This document shows, piece after piece, positions 1 to 9,823 of a stretch of 64,000 bases of DNA. The stretch's first letter is position 1. Each line of letters begins with the position of its first letter. This DNA is from Cristatella mucedo (lineage: Eukaryota > Bryozoa > Phylactolaemata > Cristatellidae). A program made the position numbers and the translations under genes. A model generated the notes under the pieces. The model searched no databases and was not told where the DNA came from. It was given only the letters and a program-made list of their open reading frames with translations. The DNA is taken from positions 4,330,501 through 4,394,500 of the forward strand of contig WPIO01000017.1 in NCBI GenBank assembly GCA_009760855.2, in the 5' to 3' direction.

Positions 1-230
1 GTAAGTTAGCCATTCTACCTTTTCGATATCGTCTTGCGTCCCTATATCAATACAAAGGTCACCCGTTCCCTTTGTTCTATTGAGCGTCCTTACTGCCGTA
101 TGTGGTACCGCAGGCACAACCGATTCCATTTTGGATTCATGATTCGTCATCAGGGCCATCAGTCTATCTCACTGTTCTCTACTTTTCTTCTCTGCGCGTG
201 GTTTCAAGAAGTCAACTTGTGGTATAATAT

Positions 231-293
231 GAAACACTTAGACAGAGATTGAATTCTCTGAGTGGACTTTATCAAGTGTGTCATCATTATTGT
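231..293 (+). mobile_element. LINE family A 3' tail relic
   Basis: This short stretch matches the 3' end of LINE family A: the CGCC-type stem has decayed to CACTTAGACAGAGATTG, then comes TTCTCTGAG and a tail TTTATCAAGTGTGTCATCATTATTG. The body upstream (about 100-230) has drifted beyond recognition. No coding capacity remains. Confidence 0.6.
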
Positions 294-300
294 CATATGT

Positions 301-1424
301 CGAACATGTGGCAGGAATAGCTTTACGTGACGATGGAGGCGATTTTCATAGTGGTGCTCAACTGCAGCTACCGGCGGTTGATATTGAGATGCAGACGGCT
401 CGCTCACACGCTTTTACGACTCCGTTGACGGCTAGCGGCAAACGTCAGCATGACGGTACAGCCTGCGCCATGGGAACGGCTTCATTCTAACCAAGCCCCG
501 GCTTCAAACTCGGATCAGCAATCCAGACGACATTCGAACGCTGCAAGCACAATTGACGCTGTCTCAGTCACTATGATTCTACGCGCAACCAAAAGTCCGT
601 GGACGGAGTATTTTAAACTTGGGTGATAAGCTTGATAGGCGAACCTGGATTATGAACAGTGAGATGTCGCTGAATTAGACCTGAGCAATTATAAAGTAGC
701 TGCGATAAGCCGAGGCATATGAGCAGAGTGATCAATAATTATGTACGAAAGTGGTTATTGTCTGACATGACCTGGCTACTATATGAGCTTGACTACGGTC
801 GAGCACTTGGAGCTACGGTATGCCGGTCGGTAAGTCCTTGCGCTTAGCGAGATCTCTTGTTTCGGAGGAAAAACCTTTTAGCGAGTCGGCAGGAAGTCAC
901 CTGTCGTATCAGCAGTAGTATATAGGCTATCGCTGTGCTTTTATCTTAATGCGGTGCTGTTGTTAGCGCTTCGCGCAGAAGACTGATCGCCGTCTGGTTA
1001 TCGTCAGCGTTTCGTGAGCATCGTGTCTTTGCATATTGCACGCTTTGTGTCGCTATCCATCGCCTGTAGTATGTCGTTCGTAGAGCCCCTGAGCTGGAGC
1101 CTTCGGCGAGCTGCGATGTGCTCGCTGGTGAGTCGTCATTCGTACCTCTGGCGTCATAGATGTGGCATAGATGGCTCTAGTCCAAGAGCGTCTCTCATGC
1201 TTTGGGTGGGGGAGTGCTTTCGTCGTTGTTCTGGAACCCTCGGCGAGCTGAGATATGCCCCGCGTTGCGAGTACCCGTTATGCAATCACTCGTACCTCCG
1301 GTGAGTGGCTGATACTCGGCGACAAGCGCTTCTGCCTTTCAAGATTTCTTCGAGCCGAAGGCATCCATCCCGCTTTTTTGAATGTTCGTAACTCTGTTTC
1401 CCACGCCCAATCCCCCTGTAGCCC
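301..1424. other. Unassigned sequence with a weak internal duplication
   Basis: I see no gene here. Two segments, about 1097-1155 and 1231-1303, share CTTCGGCGAGCT / CTCGGCGAGCT and TCGTACCTC(T/C)GG and may be an old tandem duplication. The open frame across 1014-1304 comes from this block and has no recognisable domain. Confidence 0.3.
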
Positions 1425-1525
1425 GATGTACCTAGGGTCCCCAGCACGACTGTTTGGTTGCCCTGTTATTGTTGGCGCGAGCGATCTTAAAATAGAGAGG
1501 TCAAGTCAAACTGCCGCTCGACCCT
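1425..1525 (+). repeat. Unclassified dispersed repeat, copy 1
   Basis: The segment from GTACCTAGGGTCCC to CTGCCGCTCGACC resembles 52590-52690. Both hold a stretch like CCCTGTTATTGTTGGC / CCCTGTTGTTGTTGGC followed, about 45 bases later, by GCCGCTCG. Two copies 51 kb apart indicate a dispersed repeat. Class unknown; an LTR-like or DNA-element fragment is possible. Confidence 0.35.
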
Positions 1526-2286
1526 GCCCTAGACCTGCGACCGCTGCGTGGCAGCGGTGGTCGAGCAAGAAGCGGCCTACCCTCGAGCCTCGCTTACAAG
1601 TCTGTGGCGCCTGCTAACTGCTGCGGATCGAGCCGCCTCGCAGCGACGCGCGGTCTCCTTCGGGCGTTGCTCGAAGGGGCCAACCAAGACGCAGTTCGCC
1701 CGTTGGCCGGGCGCTGCTACTAATGGTCGTAGCGGCTCCGCCCCGACGCGCCGAAGCATCCCAAATATCGTAAGCAAGACATATCGGGCAGTCTGCCCTA
1801 AAAAAAAACGCACGCACGCGCACACGCACGCACGCTCTGCGGAGCTACTGCTTGGTGCTCTGTCCCGCTCATGAAAAGTTACTGCGCGAAACTGTGTATT
1901 TTGTGCGGGATTTCGCCCTATGAACGTAACGCTATAGAACGTCCAGCAAGTCGCTGAGCTGATTACGCACCCCGCGGCAGAAACTCGAAAAAGTGCACAA
2001 TTAAGTTGCTGCAAATCAGAGCAGCAAGTCCAATTCCTTTCATTTTATTATGTGCCTATTCAGCAAGCCCGCGCTATTCGTAACTGTACGAAGTTTTTTG
2101 ACTTGAAGGGGGCGCGAAGATCACGGCGATGCGCAAGAAAGCTTCAAATGTCACCGGCATTACCATTAAAGTAGCCCGCTAAATATAAGGACGTCAACAG
2201 CAAGATGTTCACCAACTCGGGGAAAAAAGGAGAGGAAGCGTTGACAAGAACTCTCGAGACTGACAGCCAGTCGTCTGTTTATAAAT
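1526..2286. other. CpG-rich unassigned sequence
   Basis: The block is CpG-rich to about 1990 and contains a CGCACG-type simple tract at 1801-1840. Open frames on both strands look like products of base composition. No domain, splice pair or start context supports a gene. Confidence 0.3.
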
Positions 2287-2593
2287 CATGGACTCGCTTC
2301 CACAATTCTTTACGCAACGACAGCTAATCTGCTACGGCCGACTATGGCTCATCCTTTTCAGCGGTTCTGAGCTGCTAATTCCATGCTACTCACTACCTCA
2401 ACTGCTCTCCTGACTCTGCTATGCTTCCCACTTTCTCTCTGTTGCGTGGGACGAAGTCTGTTGGCTAGCAAATGCGTACCGAAAGCCGCTTAGGCTGTGA
2501 GTGCGCTATACAAAACTCTCCTGCGTAACACCCACATGGTCTTTATGACTTTGTGGAGTTACAGACGGAGATACATTACATTACATTACATTA
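2287..2593 (+). mobile_element. LINE family B, 3' end with (TACAT)n tail
   Basis: This 5'-truncated copy starts at GGACTCGCTTCCACAATTC, the end of the reverse-transcriptase ORF. It continues through a 3' UTR containing GTTGGCTAGCAAATGCGTACC and GTAACACCCACATGG, and ends in about four TACAT units. It aligns with the 3' part of the long copy at 13715-15761 and with minus-strand copies at 35613 and 48283. Only the last codons of the ORF are present. Confidence 0.8.
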
Positions 2594-2599
2594 TGGGCA

Positions 2600-3483
2600 G
2601 ATGACACGTAGCAGCGTCGTCGTAGCGAAAATTGCTAAACCGCAGCTCCTCATTGGGCCCGTAGCGAGGGCGGCTAAGAGATATCGCACGACTTGCAGGG
2701 CTGACAAAATAAGCAGCACTATACCCTAATAGTGTTCATTAGCCGCGGCTGCTGCTGTTCAATACGTCCGGCTGGGCGTCGACCGACGGGGCCAGGCCTG
2801 CCTCCTGGACCAAAACCAGAGCAGGAGGTCAGCGGCTCGGCCCCGGAGTTTTTCGGCGGAAGTTCACGGCGAGTTCGGACGCGCACCATCGCGCTCAAAG
2901 AGCCAGCTACCCGTACCGCTGACGGCGTACGTTGGTACTCTTGGGTCTACGTAGCTTGCAGGGGTCGCGGACTACTGTTGCCCATTGGCCAACACAGCCA
3001 CGGTCGTAAAAACTTGCGTAGGCAAATCCGCTCGCCTCTGTAGCTTCTTAGTATCTAGGGCTCTCACAATAGTATTGTCTAGTTTCCCCCACTGCGTGTA
3101 GCGCGCCGTCTATATTAATAAGTGCTGTGTAACGGAGCTATTGCCCTTCCGACGCTAGCACTGAGAGCGCCACGTGGTTTGGGTCCGTCGTAGCGGTTTG
3201 GGTTCGGCGTAGCTGGGTGAGAGAGGTCGATCGGAAAAGGCTACCCCCTAATCTCGGTTACAACACAATCGCAAGAGTTGTAAAGCATCCTGCCTGATCA
3301 GCATCGGAACTGCAGTAAAATACATCAGAACTATCTAATAAGTCGACGTGTACCTATGAAAAGTATGGTTTCTCCATCGGGCATAATGCTCGTGTGTGGC
3401 CAGCAAAGGCCGCAGCCGCCTCCGGATGGGAGCAGAAGAGACCTCGCGCTTATTAAGTCGCTAAGCAGCGGCCATAACCCTTA
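2600..3483. other. Unassigned sequence with a 19-bp tandem duplication
   Basis: No gene recognised. At 3176-3213 a 19-bp unit GGTTTGGGTCCGTCGTAGC is followed directly by a second copy with two changes. The open frame at 2732-3043 is CpG-rich and has no domain. Confidence 0.3.
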
Positions 3484-3654
3484 AATTAAATAAAAATAAA
3501 AATAATTCATTTGTATAACGCGCTAAGAGATCTTAATCTCTATTCAGGCGCTTCGCATATGCAACGGGGCTCGAACCCACCACCTCAGTCATCAAACACA
3601 TTCACCTTGACCTTGGTTCAAGGCAAGCACCTTAACCACTGGGCCAAACCAGCG
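3484..3654 (-). mobile_element. SINE1: tRNA-derived SINE with a LINE-A-type tail
   Basis: Read on the minus strand, the element starts with a tRNA-like head. Box A TGGCCCAGTGG lies at 3636-3646 and box B GGTTCGAGCCC at 3568-3578, spaced as in a tRNA. The head is followed by GAAGCGCCTGAATAGAGATTAAGATCTCTTAGCGCG and an A/T-rich tail. That tail segment has the order and self-complementarity of the LINE family A 3' end. The boxes suggest RNA polymerase III transcription and the tail suggests mobilisation by LINE A; both are inferred. A second copy is at 50723-50874. Confidence 0.8.
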
Positions 3655-3684
3655 AAACTCTAAACCTCGAACCGTACTATAGAT

Positions 3685-3869
3685 CATTGGTTCTCAACCT
3701 TCCTAATGCCACGACCCTTTAATACAGTTCCTCTAGTTGTGGCGGCCCCAACCATAAAATTAACCCGGCCAATTAGCGTAACCCGGCCGATAATGTGGTC
3801 TCAGGCGACCCCTGTGAAAGGGTCGTTCGACCCCCGAAGGGGCCGCGACCCACAGGTTGAGGACCGCTG
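3685..3869 (-). mobile_element. SPIN-like hAT MITE (non-autonomous DNA transposon)
   Basis: The element is 185 bp. It begins CATTGGTTCTCAACCTTCC and ends AGGTTGAGGACCGCTG, a hAT-type terminal inverted repeat. Inside the right end are GGGTCGCGGCCCC (minus-strand reading) and ACCCTTTCACAGGGG, the signature I recall for the SPIN (Space Invaders) family; inside the left end is CACGACCCTTTAATACAG. The flanking octamers CTATAGAT (3677-3684) and CTCCAGAT (3870-3877) agree at six of eight positions, as expected for an old 8-bp hAT target duplication. There is no transposase ORF. Confidence 0.8.
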
Positions 3870-4009
3870 CTCCAGATCATAAATCATAAGCCCATAATCT
3901 TTATAAAAATGTGTTTGTAATATACATATAATACACATATTGCAATGCATGCATTTTATTACCTATACAAGCACGGGATGTCTTTTCTTTCTGTGGCATA
4001 GCGGACATG

Positions 4010-4187
4010 ATGAGCCGTGATGGCTCACTAGGTTAAGCGAATGCTTTTCACGACCTCGGTCACGAGGTCTTGGGTTCGAATCCTGGGGTGAGCGATCCTA
4101 TATCGCTGCTGCAAGCGGTGGTGATAGCCGTAAAGGCTCTTCTGTTACTATGCAAAAGAGGCTGTTAATTCAGCTAGTATTTTTTTA
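4010..4187 (+). mobile_element. SINE2: second tRNA-derived SINE family, copy 1
   Basis: The head has box A TGGCTCACTAGG at 4021-4032 and a perfect box B GGTTCGAATCC at 4073-4083. The body reads GCTGCTGCAAGCGGTGGT, then TAAAGGCTCTTCTG, then AAAAGAGGCTGTTAATTCA, and it ends in a T-rich tract. The same body occurs on the minus strand at 39796-39952 and in a diverged form at 15775-15935. Its tail differs from that of LINE A, so it is a different family from SINE1. Confidence 0.75.
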
Positions 4188-4189
4188 TG

Positions 4190-5224
4190 GAAGGATCGAC
4201 ATCACCAGGAATAGATATACGGTGCTTACAGTCAGTAGTTGGACTAAAAGAACACAAACTGGACGGAATTATGCTGACTTTATGGGAGTTAATGGTGATA
4301 AGATATCTTTCACAGCGGTGCACAGTAAGAGAGCCAAAGCCTCTGTCTAGGCACTACAGATGCACTAGAAACTAAGTACCGGTGTACCAGCAGAGTCTAG
4401 ACGATAACATTCACAGTTCTAGCATGCGTAAGCACATAAAAGACGCTTCGAGCAGACGAAGCGCACGCCGCGAGTAACAGTAATGCTGCAGTTTCGCCTA
4501 ATATGTCGTCAAACCGCGAGAATGCCGCAGCGTCGATCGACAGACGTTCCGGCGCGTGAGGTGATTGATGCTGTAGGCTTGGGAGTTTAGGGTTCAAAGG
4601 ATTTTTTGTGGGTGAGCGTTTTGTATTTTATGAAGAACTCTGCTCCATGGATGCAAGCTCTCGCTGTACGTTAGATAGTCGGAGTCAAGCGTATATAGCG
4701 AACGGAAGTGCCGATGTGGTCAGGGAAGCTCGACTCGGAATTAAAAAGTCTCCAGTCTTCAGGTTCATCGTCGGCGAGAGGCTCAGGTAAACGGCCAGAG
4801 TCAAGGAGAGGGCAATGCAATAGGAGGAGGCCGGAGGAAATACTAGTTCAGATAGGTAAGCCGAAGCAAGAGAAAGAAGAGGTCAAAAAGTGACCACGGG
4901 CACACGACCTTGAAATAGACACGCGGCTCGACGGGAAGACAGCAGCAGGTAGCGGGGAGAAGTGATGCGGCACGGTAGTTTCAATGTTCGCGACCGAGAA
5001 GCCAGCAGCCGAGTTTTTCATCACCCTTCAGGCTTGAGTTGCGGCCTGTATACGAATAGCCAGCAAGCGTGGGGATACCGGTACAATGCTCTATCGATTG
5101 AACTATCGAGAAAACTTTTCGCTAGAATTTCCACGCAGGGCTTTACAGCCTCGGCTTTGTTTACACTGGCTCGCTCAAACGAAATCCCGGTGTACTGCAT
5201 GAATGAATGGGCACATATACTGGA
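4190..5224. other. Unassigned sequence
   Basis: Nothing recognisable. Several short open frames on both strands have no family resemblance, no convincing start context and no splice-site pairing. Confidence 0.3.
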
Positions 5225-5566
5225 GAATTCGGTGCCGTGTTGCTGCGGTCGGCTACCGGAGAGCGTATCGTCAAATCCTGTGGAGACCGTACCTTTAGTT
5301 CGTATGCCCCCGATTCGCGGATCTTTCTCCCGACTGACGTCAGGACATCGCCTGACTTAGTGAAATTCAAAAAGAAGCTGTAAACACACCCGCAGTTGCT
5401 GGGTCCGCGTGAAACGATCTTTTAGTGCTTACGTGCGTGCGCGACGCCATGCATGCTATCGCTATCCAGTTGACTTGCTTCCTTCACAGCATACGCAATG
5501 CGCCTAGAACGAGATTTATTTCTCTCGGTACACTACACATGACTTAGTATATTACGACTTATTATC
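5225..5566 (+). mobile_element. LINE family A relic, 3' end
   Basis: A diverged copy. The phrase AAATCCTGTGGAGACCGTACC and the following frames match the last ORF segment of LINE A (consensus AAATCCTTTGGAGACCGTGCC). They are followed by CGCCTAGAACGAGATTTATTTCTCTCGG and TTATTAT. Stops and frame shifts make it a dead fragment. It lies upstream of the LYSMD-type start codon. Confidence 0.65.
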
Positions 5567-6037
5567 GTCTGCACTACTTTCGCGGGTCCAGGCAGGTAAG
5601 TAAGCCGCTCGAGCGCATCGCAGCGAGTGCAAATTCATTCTTCGGTTAGTAGCCCAGGGGTAAGGATTCTATTTTTTACTTTGGTCCTCGACCTAGCTAA
5701 TTTGGTCAACCTCCGCATACGGAACTACAAGACCTGCCGCACTTTCGCGAATTCGTGTTGCCGCCTTACGCTCCGAATGTCGATTGCTTTCCGGCCAGGG
5801 GCGATACGGCAGCCAAATGACGCCAAGGCTGCTCAGCAGCCAATAGGTGTGGGGGCGGAGATACCTACTGGCTTACACGTGGACGGACCGGAAATACTCT
5901 TACCCCTGAGAGCGTGCTATTAACTTTCTACCTCCCGCGTGTAGAATGCCAACCACGTAGGACCCCACCCTCGTAAGCTTACCTGGCAGCTGAGCTGCGT
6001 TTTGCGGTGGCATCGGCGTTGACGCAGTGACCAAGCA
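5567..6037 (+). promoter_or_regulatory. Presumed promoter / 5' leader region of the LYSMD-type gene
   Basis: These bases sit between a LINE relic and the start codon of the LYSMD-type gene, so the promoter and 5' UTR should lie here. CpG content rises toward the gene. I see no clear TATA box, and no transcription start can be set from sequence alone. The open frame 5627-5923 has no recognisable content. Confidence 0.3.
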
Positions 6038-6052
6038 ATGAGACGAATATGA
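6038..6052 (+). other. Four-codon upstream ORF overlapping the main start
   Basis: An ATG at 6038 opens a frame ATG AGA CGA ATA TGA. Its stop codon (6050-6052) overlaps the main ATG at 6049 within ATGA. The context GCAATGA has G at -3. If the cap site is upstream, such an overlapping minimal uORF could lower or couple initiation at the main start. This is inference from position only. Confidence 0.4.
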
Positions 6053-6375
6053 GCAGGAGAGATGAAGTTAAATACAAGCGACTTAGCAATTGTAGCGACG
6101 ATTTTGAGGCACATCGGCCATTGTTAGCCTCCGCGAATGGACGGACGGGTGCAGAAGGGATAGCGCTCGCCGAGAGGCGCAGTGCATTCTACGGACCGAT
6201 CCGCGGTGCCGGATTGAGCGACCGCCTAGAGCTTACGAACTTGCGAGTCCGAGGTGAAAACGCAGCTCTCAGCAGCCGCCCCGCGCCGAAGTCGGACGAG
6301 CAGCCGGCTTGCTTCGAAAGGGATATCAAACCTGGCGAAACGCTGACCAGCATATCGGTTCAGTACTCGTGCCCC
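6049..6375 (+). CDS. LYSMD3/4: LYSMD3/4-type LysM membrane protein, exon 1
   Basis: This exon encodes residues 1-109 of a LysM-domain protein. Residues 1-87 are polar and low in recognisable structure, as in vertebrate LYSMD3/LYSMD4. From about residue 88 the sequence CFERDIKPGETLTSISVQYS is the first half of a LysM domain (the 'GDTL..IALQYxC' pattern). The exon ends in the codon CCC, directly followed by the consensus donor GTAAGT at 6376. The 327 nt are exactly 109 codons, so the intron is phase 0 and joins to exon 2 at 16830, which begins IALLKQVNHL and completes the domain. The ATG has A at -3. LysM domains bind N-acetylglucosamine polymers; mammalian LYSMD3 has been described as a chitin-sensing membrane protein. 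Function here is inferred from the family. Choice between LYSMD3 and LYSMD4 is open. Confidence 0.88.
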
Positions 6376-6678
6376 GTAAGTCGCTCGCCGCGTGGCCGTC
6401 TGATTTTCGCTAATTTCGTGTGTGTGCCCTACTCTTTTATGCCGCTTTGCCCTGGGGTAAGCAAGGGCTACGAGTCACTTCCTGCGCAGTCCTGCCTCGT
6501 CACGCATTGTCGTGGGCTCACGTCTCTGGGAGACGCCATCTATGCGTTGGTCCCCCCTCACTAGCAGCTGAGCTCTTGTCGTTGCTCTCCTCTGCTCCGG
6601 GCAGTCCGCCAGCGCGTGGAGCGCTGTTGGGACGCATAATTAGACGACGCCGGCTCCTTCAGGGTACCCAGAGTGACA

Positions 6679-7318
6679 TCGGCCTGTGCAATCAGGCTCT
6701 TACAGCTGGTGCTAAACTCTGCAGCTAGGCTTGTCTGTCGTGAGCATCGCAGTTGCTACATCTCACTACTTCTCGCTGACCTGCACTGGCTCCCAGTCAA
6801 GCAACGCATCGACTTCAAGGTTTTGTCACTCACTTTTAGGTCCCTTCATTCTTTGGCTCCAGCCTACGTATCAGATCTACTGCCCAACCCGGCTAAGCAT
6901 CGTACCACCTGCTTTTCCGAATCGAACTGTTTACCTCTACCTGGTACGAACCTCAAATCCTTTGGAGACCGTGCCTTTAGTTCGTATGCTTTCAAAGCCT
7001 GAAACTCACTTCCGACTTATGTCACGACATCTCCTGACGTGTCCACATTTAAAAAGAAACTAAAAACGCATCTATTTGTCAGAGCATTTAGTGGGTCCCT
7101 GTGATTTGACCTTTATTTGCCTTTCCTGACACTGCATACTGCCACTAATGATAATTGCATGCCGACCTTGTGCATGTCACCCCTAACCATGTCATTCTTG
7201 TTGAGCATGCTACCACTAACCATTCGATCGTGCTTCCTTTGCAGCAAATATAAAGCGCCTAGAAAGAGATTGAGTTCTCTGAGGGCACTTCAAATGTATT
7301 ACTGTTAATGTATTACTT
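6679..7318 (+). mobile_element. LINE family A, 5'-truncated 3' end
   Basis: The copy starts at GTGCAATCAGGCTCTTACAGCTGG and encodes the post-RT segment (RLVCRE..., LLADLHWLPVKQRIDFKVL, SLHSLAPAYVSDLL, NLKSFGDRAFSSYA). It breaks at a stop where the consensus has W (KA*NSL). The 3' UTR ends with the AAAGCGCCTAGAAAGAGATTG hairpin and a degenerate ATT tail. It lies in intron 1 of the LYSMD-type gene, in sense orientation. Confidence 0.85.
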
Positions 7319-7322
7319 ATCA

Positions 7323-7338
7323 GTATGTGTGTGAGTGC

Positions 7339-7390
<52 letters not shown>

Positions 7391-7477
7391 GTGTGTGCGT
7401 GTGCTTGTGTGTGTGCTTGTGTGTGTGTCTGTGTGTGTGTATGTATGTGTGTATGTATGTACGTATGTATGTATGTA

Positions 7478-7525
<48 letters not shown>

Positions 7526-7564
7526 TGTGTGTGTGTGTGCTTGTGTGTGTGCTTGTGTGTGTGC

Positions 7565-7612
<48 letters not shown>

Positions 7613-7727
7613 ATATATGTGTGTGTGTGTATGTATGTATGTGTGTTTGTGTGTGTGTGCTTGTGTGTGTGTGTGTTTATGTGTGTATGTTTGCTTGTGT
7701 GTGTGTTTGTGTGTATGTATGTGTGCA

Positions 7728-7766
<39 letters not shown>

Positions 7767-7972
7767 GTGTGTGTGTGTGTGTGTTTGTGTGTGTGCTTGT
7801 GTGTGTGTATGTGTGTGTATGTGTGTGTGTACGTGTATGTGTGTGTGTATGTATGTGTATGTGTGTGTGTGTATGTGTGTATGTATGTATGTATGTATGT
7901 ATGTATGTGTGTGTGTGTGTTTGTGTGTATGTGTGTGTATGTGTGTGTGTGTATGTGTGTGTGTGTGTGTGT

Positions 7973-8021
<49 letters not shown>

Positions 8022-8036
8022 TGTGTGTGTGCATGC
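7323..8036. repeat. Compound (TG)n / (TATG)n microsatellite, about 700 bp
   Basis: An almost uninterrupted alternating purine-pyrimidine tract of TG with TATG and TGCT interruptions. It directly follows the tail of a LINE A copy. Long open frames on both strands are artefacts of the repeat. Such tracts can form left-handed Z-DNA; it lies within intron 1 of the LYSMD-type gene. Confidence 0.95.
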
Positions 8037-8477
8037 GCACGCGAGTTCATGTGTGCATACTCTGTAAGTGCATTATCACTCTTAAGGTAGTAGAACCCCT
8101 TGTAGCTTATATTGCTCATATTCCCACATGTTGACAGCTAGATTTCTTAAATTTAACGTTGCATTGATGTTGAATGCACGAGTTTGTCGTTAAGTAGAAA
8201 ACGTGGCCAGGTCCTGGACCATTTAATCGTTTTCCTAGGGAAAAGGGGAAGAGGTCCGGTCAAACTGACAGCATGCAGAGATGCGAGCTGCAGCTTAGCT
8301 CCAGCAGCAGGGAGAGACTGTCATGGCAGGGAGAGAGTGTCATGGCAACTTCTTCCTGGTCAACCAGAAATAGAATGTTACTGAGTCACCCCAGATCACA
8401 CAAAGAAGTGCTCTTAACACACAGGATGGCAAGAGCAACTGCTGCATCAGTGTTGGGGGTGTGCTGTTTAGGGGATG
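8037..8477. other. Unassigned intronic sequence
   Basis: No feature except a near-perfect direct repeat of about 19 bp around 8319-8347 (GGGAGAGACTGTCATGGCA, then GAGAGAGTGTCATGGCA). Confidence 0.3.
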
Positions 8478-8552
8478 TTAATAGTCATCATAAGAAGTCT
8501 TTTGTATAGCACCTTAAAAGAACTTAATCTCCATTCAGATACTTTACAATTG
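8478..8552 (-). mobile_element. SINE1 / LINE A tail relic
   Basis: In reverse complement this reads TTGTAAAGTATCTGAATGGAGATTAAGTTCTTTTAAGGTGCTATACAAAAG, the same order as the SINE1 tail (CGCCTGAATAGAGATTAAG...). No tRNA head is visible next to it. It is a truncated relic. Confidence 0.45.
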
Positions 8553-8689
8553 GTAGCAAGAGGAGCAATAACCAATTTTTAACGAAAGGCAACGTATCCT
8601 CTTTAAGCTGCTTTGCTATTCTTGTCTTAAAGCAGGCTAAAGACTAACTGCTGCCGGTTAGTTGGACCTCCGGTTATTCACACTCAATC

Positions 8690-8885
8690 AAGGATGATCT
8701 AGGACCTTAAGTGCGAAAGCCAGTGTCGCTAACGGTCTTTAAGCATAGGGATGGAACAGCTAATTTATTGTCCATAGAGGACCTGCGGGCATGAGGAGGC
8801 TGAAATGATGTAGCAGTTCCGCTAGATATGAAGGAACCATGCCATGACAGGTCTTTTTGGTCAGTGTAAGAATCTTGCTCTATAT
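8690..8885 (-). mobile_element. LINE family B fragment
   Basis: The sequence GGAACAGCTAATTTATTGTCCATAGAGGACCTGCGGGC and the following GATGTAGCAGTTCCGCTAG match the minus strand of LINE B copies at 35613-36128 and 56745-57005. Both ends are degraded and no tail is present. Confidence 0.65.
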
Positions 8886-9189
8886 CTGTTGATCAACCGA
8901 TGACCAACCTTATAGTTATAGGCAAACCTTATGCCACTCAAAAGTTGGACAATTTTGCCCTCCTAGACCTACCTTAGTTCATCTAGTGTCATTCCAGTGA
9001 CATGTGCCCATATTCTGGGCATGCTTCTCCAAAGCGACTTGTCATTTGTTGAATTCATTCTTCCTCTGTCACTTTCAAATCGGCCCCTACCTTTAAATTA
9101 GGGCCTGCGTCGGTTGGAGTACGACAGCCAAACTAGTTCATACGTTTTGTGACACTAGGTCTATATTACTTCAATTCTCTTTATCCGTG

Positions 9190-9823
9190 TCTTCCGGCCA
9201 GTACTCTTAATCGGCAGCAACTTGTGCAAAACAGCTTGGCTGGTCTGTCGTCAATAGCCTAGCTGCCAGATTGCATCACTTCTATCTGAGCTTCAAGGGC
9301 TCTGTATCAAGAATCAAATCAATTTCAAGATTTTCAGTCTGGCTTACAGGCCATTCACTTGCATGTACCAGCCTGGACCTATTTGGCCTGTCTGCTCCTC
9401 CAGTGTGCTATCGCAGTACACGCTTCTCAACACCAAGTTGTCTCGCTGTCCTTCGCTCGCTCTAAATTAAAATCTTTTGGCTATCGAGCTTTCAGCTAGT
9501 ATGCATCGAAAGTGTGGAACTCCCTGTCGACTATGGCTACCACCTGCAATGGCCTTACGTCGTCAAAGTCTCAGCTTAAGTTGCATATGCTCCAGTCAGC
9601 TTTTCCTTGGTCCAAGTGAACTTGTCTTTTTTATTACTGCTTTGCGTGCAAAACTGTGCATGATTCACTACATGTTACTGGCTGGAGGTCCTACTAACCA
9701 TAACTGAGTGTCTTCTAACCAATTCTCGTAAAGCTAGTTGTAAAGTACCCGGATAGAGATTTAGTTCTCTTAGGGTGCTATGCAAAAGACCTATTATTAT
9801 TATTATTATTATTATTATTATCT
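9190..9823 (+). mobile_element. LINE related to family A, diverged, with (ATT)n tail
   Basis: The order of segments is that of LINE A (LVQNSLAGLSSIA, then an ACATCTCACTACT-equivalent, AAATCTTTTGGCTATCGAGC, then GATTTAGTTCTCTTAGGGTGC and (ATT)n at 9792-9821), but identity is low and frames are broken. It is an older or sister subfamily copy and the first of four head-to-tail LINE fragments. Confidence 0.65.

Noticed and set aside
1577-2014. 145-codon minus-strand frame
   Set aside because: CpG-rich composition removes stops; no domain, and it includes the CGCACG simple tract.
7323-8036. CRISPR-like regular repetition
   Set aside because: Simple dinucleotide repeat without spacers, in a eukaryotic context; the same holds for the satellite arrays, which have no unique spacers.
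7325-8134. Several 240-270 codon open frames on both strands rich in Cys/Val or His/Thr
   Set aside because: They are translations of the TG/CA microsatellite and carry no non-repeat content.
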